From assembly GCA_027297085.1 (NCBI GenBank), contig JAPUIL010000674.1:1-7326 (forward strand): DNA of 7,326 nt. Reading direction: 5' to 3'. Positions 1 through 5,720 of the stretch are shown in pieces (position 1 is the stretch's first letter; each line of letters begins with the position of its first letter). Position numbers and translations under genes: made by a program. The notes beneath the pieces are model-generated. The model had not been told where the DNA came from and did not search any database. It saw only the letters and a program-made list of their open reading frames with translations. Origin of the DNA: Verrucomicrobiota bacterium (GTDB taxonomy: Bacteria; Verrucomicrobiota; Verrucomicrobiia; Opitutales; UBA2995).

Positions 1-924
1 TTGAAAGAATGATGGAGAGGGTAACCAACTGCGTTTAACTTCATCCAGGCGAATGGCGAGCATGGCATCCTCGCGCTCGTACCTCAGAGTATCCTCACTA
101 TTACGAACTGCGATCGTCACAAGTCTGTCGAGGGGGGGAAGTTGCTCCACTAAAAGTTGGAGCCAGTTACCACTCTGCAAGGCGGCATGAGCTTGAGAAT
201 CTTCTATGCCAAAACTTACCAGCTTCTCGATTGTACTCTCGAAAGTAGTATAGTCGCTCCTCAATGACCGATATAGCTTCAGTTCTTCAATTACTAAACG
301 CGCCTCTTCAATGGCACTGGCTTGCCCGGATTCTTTAAGCACACGTAACTGACGTTCCTGATCTAACAACTCCTTTAATCGATTTGCTCCCGACAGTATG
401 GATAGGCGTGCCAATAATCCCCGTGTGTAAAGTTGCTTTACCCGGAGTGCGATTTTCTCCCTCAGCACCTGGATTCTTTCGTGTGTCCAATCGATATCTA
501 CGTGGGATATTTTTTCCAGTAACCTCCGATCTGCCCGTTCAGGTAATCGGAAACGAATGGCGGCTTTCCGGCTTGTCTGGTCATCCCAGTCCTCTTCTTC
601 ATAGCCTAATCTCAGCTCAGGATCTGGCCACGATCGCCCAGCTTTGGTCCGTGCTTTTATGACCTCTATGTGTGCTTGGAGGACATTGTGCCGTTCGTCT
701 TTCTCTTGGGCAGTTGCCACTAATCCGGACAAACCACCTAAAAAGCCTGACGACGAACTAACAGAATCCGTCAGCACTCTCTCAACCTCCGCCAACCAGG
801 CTTCCATTTCCTTTGTCGATTCCACGCTGGCTCGCGTTTCGATCTGTCCAACTCCAAGAAAAAGTATAGTGACACTTATCCCTCGTACCAAGCCCAACAA
901 ACCATTGTTAAGGAACTCTCGCAT
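1..924 (-). CDS. TolC-like outer-membrane efflux protein, N-terminal part (3' end beyond window)
   Basis: An uninterrupted reading frame of 308 codons runs from ATG at 924-922 to the left edge without a stop, so the C-terminus is missing. Residues 1-33 look like a signal peptide: a hydrophobic stretch ISVTILFLGVG followed by ETRA|S. Residues 35-98 are helical, and 'WPDPELRLGYEEEDW' (99-113) matches the segment where TolC-family proteins enter the first beta-strands. 'AAIRFRLPE' (121-129) could be the next strand, and residues 130-225 are long amphipathic helix rich in Leu, Glu, Arg and Gln. A second 'W-x-P-S-P' at 300-304 suggests the start of the internal repeat. TolC proteins are trimeric outer-membrane ducts with a periplasmic helical barrel. 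The start lies 9 bases after the HlyD stop, with a weak TTAGG upstream, so it is probably translationally coupled. Similarity is at fold and pattern level, so the family call is likely rather than certain. Confidence 0.72.
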   Translation of the reverse strand, partial: MREFLNNGLLGLVRGISVTILFLGVGQIETRASVESTKEMEAWLAEVERVLTDSVSSSSGFLGGLSGLVATAQEKDERHNVLQAHIEVIKARTKAGRSWPDPELRLGYEEEDWDDQTSRKAAIRFRLPERADRRLLEKISHVDIDWTHERIQVLREKIALRVKQLYTRGLLARLSILSGANRLKELLDQERQLRVLKESGQASAIEEARLVIEELKLYRSLRSDYTTFESTIEKLVSFGIEDSQAHAALQSGNWLQLLVEQLPPLDRLVTIAVRNSEDTLRYEREDAMLAIRLDEVKRSWLPSPSFFQ

Positions 925-933
925 TCTATATGC

Positions 934-2046
934 CTAATCGGATCGTTGGATACTCATCCATGAACTCATGGTATAGATCCAGTTCCGGATGGTTGATTCA
1001 GAGGGTTTTTCTAAATATATGATTACCTGTTCACTCTCAACCCAGAGGCTGCCTGCAGGAGATTCCACTACAAACATACGGCCTCTTATGGTGCGCAAAA
1101 CAATTGGAGACGAAGTGTCCTCAATCCCGATCACAGAAGGGCTGATACTGGTTATAGTCCCCTCATAAACTGTAATTTTATCGTTCTTATCCGCGAGGAA
1201 AACAGTATCTCCCGGCTGAATGCTGCGGTGTGCGCTTAGTGGAATGAATCCTTGGATTACCGGTGCTCCGTTCCCAAGTAATTCAATGAGAGTTTCTCCG
1301 GCACTCACCACGTCTCCAGGATTTTTTATCACATTCGAAACCACTCCCGAGACGTTCGCACTTATCGTCAGTCCCTTAACCCGTTCTTTCAAAATTGAAA
1401 GCTGGATGGCTCGATTATTCTCCTGGCTTCGCGGAAAATTGTTTTCCAGTTCTTCTAAATCCGCTTTCTCGGCCTGCAGTTCTAGCAGATATTCCGGATA
1501 CTTGTTAATCGCCGTTTCAAGAGACACAATCTGTGTGCGATTTCTGACGACCACAATTGCGTCGATTAACCTGCGGGAAAGCAGATTTTCCAGGCGCTGG
1601 TTTTCCTCCTTTAAAATCACAAGCTCGGCTTCATCTTGTGCCTGCTGCAGGGTCAGTTCCCTTACCTCCGCATTGATTCTTTGTACCGAGTTAAAAAACT
1701 GGCGTTGAGTTGCTTGTTCCTCCTCTTCCTTGTCAGCCTGCAATACGGCGATTTCATAATCGATTTCAAGGCTGCTCAACTTTATCAGTACTTCGTCTTT
1801 ATCAACTTCTCGTCCAACGGCTACTAATATGGATTCTATTCTACCGGTCTCTGTAGCCGCCACACTAATGGTGGGATAATCAACCACGCCAAACACTTGA
1901 ACAATACGCGAAGTACTACGAACTCCATACACCACGAATAGTGCCAGAAGTATCCAAAGTACAAAGGGCCATAACCGGAGTTTCCGGGCGAACCAGATTC
2001 TACGTTTTTGAGCTGAAGATAAACGATATATTTCTGTGTCACGCAT
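934..2046 (-). CDS. HlyD-family periplasmic adaptor (membrane fusion protein)
   Basis: 370 residues, a usual length for the family. A basic cytoplasmic N-terminus (AQKRRIWFARKLRLW) precedes one membrane span at about 27-41. Residues 58-95 form the first half of a lipoyl/barrel-sandwich domain (VAATETGRIESILVAVGREV). Residues 95-225 are a long, charged coiled-coil hairpin (KEEEEQATQRQFF, LKEENQRLENLL). Residues 225-257 are the second lipoyl half (TISANVSGVVSNVIKNPGDVVSAGETLIEL), and 262-345 a beta-barrel domain. Such proteins bridge an inner-membrane transporter and a TolC duct. The gene starts 3 bases after the DUF4956 stop, with a good ribosome-binding site (GGAG at 2059-2056, nine bases from the ATG), and is followed by the TolC-like gene. 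No ABC, RND or MFS partner is encoded in the window, so its inner-membrane partner is unknown; the neighbouring DUF4956 protein is a candidate. Confidence 0.9.
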   Translation of the reverse strand: MRDTEIYRLSSAQKRRIWFARKLRLWPFVLWILLALFVVYGVRSTSRIVQVFGVVDYPTISVAATETGRIESILVAVGREVDKDEVLIKLSSLEIDYEIAVLQADKEEEEQATQRQFFNSVQRINAEVRELTLQQAQDEAELVILKEENQRLENLLSRRLIDAIVVVRNRTQIVSLETAINKYPEYLLELQAEKADLEELENNFPRSQENNRAIQLSILKERVKGLTISANVSGVVSNVIKNPGDVVSAGETLIELLGNGAPVIQGFIPLSAHRSIQPGDTVFLADKNDKITVYEGTITSISPSVIGIEDTSSPIVLRTIRGRMFVVESPAGSLWVESEQVIIYLEKPSESTIRNWIYTMSSWMSIQRSD

Positions 2047-2049
2047 TGT

Positions 2050-2733
2050 CTAAATCTCCACTGTTTCTCGTTGCATTATAAAGCTGACTTCCCGGATCTC
2101 TTCTAACTTCTGCAACGTATTTATAAAATCGGTACGGAGTGATGGATCGATCAGACACACTTGATATGCGTATTCCAAATCATCGCCTTGGGTGGCTTCC
2201 CGCATGGCAACCATTTCCACTGTGGAGGTGTAATTTTTGAAAATATCAGACAATAGCAGCTCCAGGTCCTTTCCTGCAGGCGCTACAAACCGCAGTAGTC
2301 CCTCATGTTTGCGTTGGGAGGAGGATGGAGACCAGTTCAGCACCAGAACGGTAGCTGCGAAAAACAATGTGCCAAGTATCGCGACCGTGTAAATGCCCGA
2401 TCCCGAGGAGATGCCTATGGCCAAGGAAGCAAATAAGAAAATAATATCCCTCGGATCTCGTATAGGAGTTCTAAAGCGAATGATTGCCAAGGCGCCTAGG
2501 ATTCCCAATCCGCGGGCCAGGTTGTTGCCGATGGCAATAATCATGATGGTTGCGACGATACAAGCCAGGACCTGGGTCTGAACGAAGGAACGTGAAAAAC
2601 TAAAGCCTGTATGCGTCCATCGATAGACTGCCGCCAGCACTGAACCAAGTAGTAGACTTAGCGCCAGCGAAGTTAGTATTTCGATGGGTCCTTGAGCACG
2701 AACCTCCCCGAGTCCTTCTATTATTACGTCCAT
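2050..2733 (-). CDS. DUF4956 multi-pass membrane protein (VTC-associated)
   Basis: 227 residues from ATG at 2733-2731. A longer frame opens at a TTG at 2799, but it would overlap the VTC gene by 59 bases and adds a poorly conserved-looking tail. The ATG has AGAAG four bases upstream and sits 7 bases past the VTC stop, so I choose it. Membrane spans are likely at about 18-37, 52-68, 96-110 and 113-133. The signature GLGILGALAIIRFRTPIRDPRDIIF (75-99) is the hallmark of DUF4956 and resembles the conserved Gly/Arg/Asp loop of MgtC proteins. Residues 145-227 form a soluble alpha/beta tail, possibly ACT-like. DUF4956 proteins have no established biochemical function but are commonly encoded next to VTC-domain proteins, as here. 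The tail could sense or bind something in the cytoplasm; a conduit or partner role for the VTC enzyme is inference. Confidence 0.88.
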   Translation of the reverse strand: MDVIIEGLGEVRAQGPIEILTSLALSLLLGSVLAAVYRWTHTGFSFSRSFVQTQVLACIVATIMIIAIGNNLARGLGILGALAIIRFRTPIRDPRDIIFLFASLAIGISSGSGIYTVAILGTLFFAATVLVLNWSPSSSQRKHEGLLRFVAPAGKDLELLLSDIFKNYTSTVEMVAMREATQGDDLEYAYQVCLIDPSLRTDFINTLQKLEEIREVSFIMQRETVEI

Positions 2734-2740
2734 TTGTCTT

Positions 2741-3550
2741 CTATAAATTACACCTTTCAGATGCAGCAGTATATGATTGGCCAGTAAAGAGCGACTCAAG
2801 CCGCATGGCTGTCGAATACTTGCAGAATCCGGTTCGTTCTAAATCAAACATCCTAATTAAATGCAATACCCACGTTGGCACGTGGAGTGGAATTTTAATT
2901 TCCAGAACCATACCCCCATAAGGCCGCCTGAGAGCAGTTTCACTATCCATCACACGCCAATCTTTTTCATCACCATTGAACAGCTTATAACCGTCAGCCA
3001 GTCGGTAGCGAATCTTTCTGTCCATTGTTATCCTAATTTCTGAGTCGGTATCACTGATCCAGGATTCTCTTTCATAGCGTATATTTACCGCTGGCCGAGC
3101 ATCGATAACTTTTTTCAGTCGGAGAAATTCCAAATGATTTGCATACTCCTCGTCATTTTTAAATTCCGGAATCGTATATGGTTCGGTAAAAAGCTTATCG
3201 CTATAGTCGAGTGGCTGAACTCGTGAACGGGTTTTTCTTATGAACTGTTCTTCCCTTCGTTTTACTTCGAAAAATACAGTACTATTCAGACTCGACCCAT
3301 AAGTGCGGACGCGCAACTTGAACCGGTTTACCTGTTTGCGATCTTTTGCATAGTGAAGGGCCAGGCCGGGTGAGTCGAGTTGCAAGGTTGTCACATCGTA
3401 AACCGGCGGATCTCCGTTGGCAAAAGGATCATGCTTACAAAATATTTGTATATAGTTTCTTATCTCCTCAGCCCGGTCTGCAGGAACTATATATTTCAGT
3501 TCATGGCGAACCCTAGGCGGTATTTCTTTAATTTCCAAGCTTGGCGCCAT
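2741..3550 (-). CDS. VTC-domain polyphosphate polymerase-like protein
   Basis: 269 residues, the whole length of a stand-alone VTC (triphosphate tunnel metalloenzyme fold) domain, with no signal peptide or membrane span, so it is cytosolic. Eukaryotic Vtc4 uses this fold to polymerise the gamma-phosphate of ATP into polyphosphate. The tunnel pattern of alternating charged residues is visible and looks complete: R15/E17/K19 in RHELKY; R76, K78, R80 and R82 in NRFKLRVRTY; E95/K97 in FFEVKRR; K106-R110; R158-R161 in NIRYERE; R174 and D177 in RITMDRK; E217/K219 in LEIKI; and K244 in FCKYSTAMR. The ATG is 4 bases after the LTD gene's stop, and the gene ends 7 bases before the DUF4956 ATG. A polyphosphate product is expected from the family but not shown. 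Bacterial VTC domains could make or use another anionic polymer or triphosphate. Confidence 0.9.
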   Translation of the reverse strand: MAPSLEIKEIPPRVRHELKYIVPADRAEEIRNYIQIFCKHDPFANGDPPVYDVTTLQLDSPGLALHYAKDRKQVNRFKLRVRTYGSSLNSTVFFEVKRREEQFIRKTRSRVQPLDYSDKLFTEPYTIPEFKNDEEYANHLEFLRLKKVIDARPAVNIRYERESWISDTDSEIRITMDRKIRYRLADGYKLFNGDEKDWRVMDSETALRRPYGGMVLEIKIPLHVPTWVLHLIRMFDLERTGFCKYSTAMRLESLFTGQSYTAASERCNL

Positions 3551-3554
3551 TTTT

Positions 3555-5525
3555 CTATTCTGTTTCTGAGAGAAGAATTTTTAAACGTTGGAACCACTCG
3601 TCGGGTGGCAGTAGCGGATCTGGGGCTCGAAGCACAATCAATTCTGTACCATCTCCATTGTTGGTTCTCCAGAATTGAATTAAGTTCGTGGCATCATTCC
3701 AGTTAAACAGGTCACCCGATTCCTGTACCTTGTAGACAAGGTCTTCTCCGTAGATCAGCTGCGTGAAACTAATTGCCCGGTATTGATTCCCTGACTCTTG
3801 TACCACCAGACTTCGGGGACCGGATTCCAGTTGGAGGATCCTGGGGTCTAACCCAAATGCGTACTCGAAGATATTGAGAATGCCATCTCCATCAAAATCC
3901 TTGGCCGGATCGACTAGATCGGAAGAGTTGATCTCCTGATTATTAAAATGCATTCTTTGCCAGGTTGAAAAATCCAAATCCTGAGCCATGCCAGGAGAGG
4001 CTTCAGTAGATAAGCTGACTTGCCAGTTGTTCGGTTCCAGTCCTAACAGGTTGCGACTGATTTTCTCGATGCTCGATCCCGCGTCGGGTACGGGCCAAGG
4101 TTGTTTGATCCCATAACGGACAGAATCCACATCGATATAGGGCACAAATATCTCTCCATCTACCAAATCTGGGCTGTCAGGACGCCGTATGGTAATTCGC
4201 TCTCCCGAGTTATCGATGCTACCTGTAAATGGCCCGAACAGAAGTATGCCGTTGAGCGCTCCGAACTCAGCTTCAAACACTTCGGGTTCTACATTGGTTA
4301 CAAGCACGACTTGATTGGGCTGTACGGTGACACCGGTTGGAAAATCATAGGCTAAGCCATTTATTTTCCAGGTGTTTCCTGAATTCTCGGTGTCGAAAAG
4401 AGGTACGGCTTCCGAATCGACATTTATTATTTCTATAAACTCTGTTCCACTTTCGCCCTGCTTATACAATAACTCGTTAATCACCATAGGTCCAATCAAT
4501 GGTGGAGCGTTTTCGCTACCAAAGGTTACCTCTTCAGCCGCTACAAAAAGTTCCACGCCCTGCGAATCCAGATAGCGGCAGAATGAAACGCCATTAGCAG
4601 AAGCTCCGAAATCGAAGCCATGACTATATCCGGACAGCGCGCCATCGGGGTTGGCCGAGATTAACCAAGCCGAATCTCCATGACTGTTGAACCGGAAGCT
4701 AGCGTCTCCTTGAGACTCTGCCGCGAACTCGTTTTCGGTGTAAACCAGATAACCACCCGCTGGAATAAGGGTTCCGGCAGGGATTTTATACTTTTCTGGC
4801 TGGCTCAAATCGTCGCTTAGATACCATCCACCGATGTCGGCAGTTTCTTCGGTCGGATTAAAAAGTTCTATGGAATCCAGCTGGGGCAGATCCGTATGGG
4901 GGAGAACCTCATTTACGAGAATTTCCGAAGGGAGAGGGGGAGGATCTTCTTGCCCCGGAGAACCATGGATGTTGAAACTCGCCCGCCAAGCTGAAGCATC
5001 ATCAGGGGAGCCGGGAATGGCTGATTCGTCGCGTTTTACTATGGATTTCCCACCTCCGTCCGCCGCGATAGGCCAAGGGCTGACGTCAGTATAGGTCACT
5101 GCTTCCAATAGCACACCATTTCTGTCACGAAGCTCGAGGTTTTCACCACCGTTATTTAGTTGGCCAACGTATTGTCCTTTAATGGTAACGTTCGGATAGC
5201 GGACGGCAAAGGCTTCCACGTCGGAGACCAGCACCCAGTAGGCTCCCGCTTCCAGTATGCTATTAGGTCCAAAGGTGAATTCGATGCCATCCGTGAAGGT
5301 CGCAACCGATAGGTCAATAGAGGCTTCTGTTATATTCCGAATTTCGAGGAACTCTAATTCCTGATCGTCAATTTCACCTTCATCCAACGGATGATACATG
5401 ATCTCTGTAATGCTGATCCCCTGCGCAAAGCCCGTATACATCGGCAAAATAACACTAAGTATTATCCAAGCTGATGTTTTTTTGAGCCTATGGCAGCGCC
5501 TCAAATTTGTCTCTAATTCGTCCAA
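3555..5525 (-). CDS. secreted protein with three lamin-tail domains and a C-terminal DxDGD module
   Basis: 656 residues and the first gene of the operon. No in-frame ATG exists before residue 29, which lies inside the signal peptide. Translation therefore starts at TTG 5525, or at TTG 5504, which would give the cleaner leader MRRCHRLKKTSAW. The hydrophobic core IILSVILPMYTGFA is followed by likely cleavage at FA|QG (34). Three LTD-like beta-sandwiches follow: 37-190 (ISITEIMYHP...EFLEIRN), 201-340 (ILVNEVLPH...SIELFNP) and 346-515 (MVINELLYK...EFIEIIN). The first and third share 'PWP-(A/D)-G-SI-K' and 'W-x-(A/V)-S...SPG' segments. Residues 539-560 carry a calcium-loop-like DFDGDGILNIFEYAFGLDP, and the final module contains YKVQESGDLFNWN. 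LTDs are adhesion or recognition modules in secreted bacterial proteins, often near CotH-type kinases; no kinase domain is present here. Role unknown, probably cell-surface or extracellular. Confidence 0.87.
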   Translation of the reverse strand: MDELETNLRRCHRLKKTSAWIILSVILPMYTGFAQGISITEIMYHPLDEGEIDDQELEFLEIRNITEASIDLSVATFTDGIEFTFGPNSILEAGAYWVLVSDVEAFAVRYPNVTIKGQYVGQLNNGGENLELRDRNGVLLEAVTYTDVSPWPIAADGGGKSIVKRDESAIPGSPDDASAWRASFNIHGSPGQEDPPPLPSEILVNEVLPHTDLPQLDSIELFNPTEETADIGGWYLSDDLSQPEKYKIPAGTLIPAGGYLVYTENEFAAESQGDASFRFNSHGDSAWLISANPDGALSGYSHGFDFGASANGVSFCRYLDSQGVELFVAAEEVTFGSENAPPLIGPMVINELLYKQGESGTEFIEIINVDSEAVPLFDTENSGNTWKINGLAYDFPTGVTVQPNQVVLVTNVEPEVFEAEFGALNGILLFGPFTGSIDNSGERITIRRPDSPDLVDGEIFVPYIDVDSVRYGIKQPWPVPDAGSSIEKISRNLLGLEPNNWQVSLSTEASPGMAQDLDFSTWQRMHFNNQEINSSDLVDPAKDFDGDGILNIFEYAFGLDPRILQLESGPRSLVVQESGNQYRAISFTQLIYGEDLVYKVQESGDLFNWNDATNLIQFWRTNNGDGTELIVLRAPDPLLPPDEWFQRLKILLSETE

Positions 5526-5720
5526 TGTGTAACTGTCATTAGGTAGGTAACGGAGTTAGGGCATGTCTCTTCCGCCATCCTTTTCCCAATAAACGGTAGA
5601 AAATGAAACCAAGTTACGGTTTTCTTCGTTTAAGAAAAGTAACAGGCCTGTGGTATTTATAGAAAATTGCTGTAACAACTATAGGAAACCAACAAGGAGA
5701 AAAACTTTTAATTATCATGA
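5526..5720. promoter_or_regulatory. divergent intergenic region, presumed promoters for both transcription units
   Basis: This is the only sizeable non-coding stretch, 195 bases between the leftward operon and the rightward dikinase-like gene, so both promoters must lie here or in the flanking 5' coding ends. I see no convincing consensus -35/-10 pair on either strand. An AT-rich TATTTAT at 5654-5660 could be a rightward -10 box, but no well-spaced -35 box accompanies it. An AAGGAG ribosome-binding-like site lies at 5694-5699, 21 bases before the ATG at 5721, which is further than usual. Confidence 0.5.
5613..5643. repeat. imperfect inverted repeat, possible operator
   Basis: GTTAC (5613-5617) and TTTTCTT (5620-5626) are matched by AAGAAAA (5632-5638) and GTAAC (5639-5643). 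This gives a 7-bp inner stem and a 5-bp outer stem around a CGTTT loop, with an unpaired GG on the left arm only. It sits midway between the divergent genes, and lacks a GC-rich stem plus U-tract. It therefore resembles a regulator-binding site more than an intrinsic terminator. Function is inferred from position only. Confidence 0.4.

Noticed and set aside
384..937. Two plus-strand open frames (384-662 and 644-937)
   Set aside because: They lie antisense to the TolC-like gene, encode compositionally odd peptides with no recognisable motif, and have no promoter or ribosome-binding support.
1220..1827. Plus-strand frames at 1220-1708 and 1636-1827
   Set aside because: Antisense shadows of the HlyD coiled-coil region; Ser/Phe/Leu-rich translations are typical of the opposite strand of Glu/Lys-rich coiled coils.
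2733..2799. Longer DUF4956 start at TTG 2799
   Set aside because: It requires a TTG start inside the VTC gene and a 59-base overlap; the ATG at 2733 fits the operon spacing and has a closer ribosome-binding site.
5513..5578. Minus-strand 21-codon ORF overlapping the LTD gene start, as a leader peptide
   Set aside because: The purine-rich stretch is too close to its ATG, there is no attenuator-like structure, and the peptide has no codon bias suggesting a regulatory leader.
5620..5638. Hairpin TTTTCTT/AAGAAAA as an intrinsic terminator
   Set aside because: The stem is AT-only, no convergent gene ends here, and it lies between two divergent starts.
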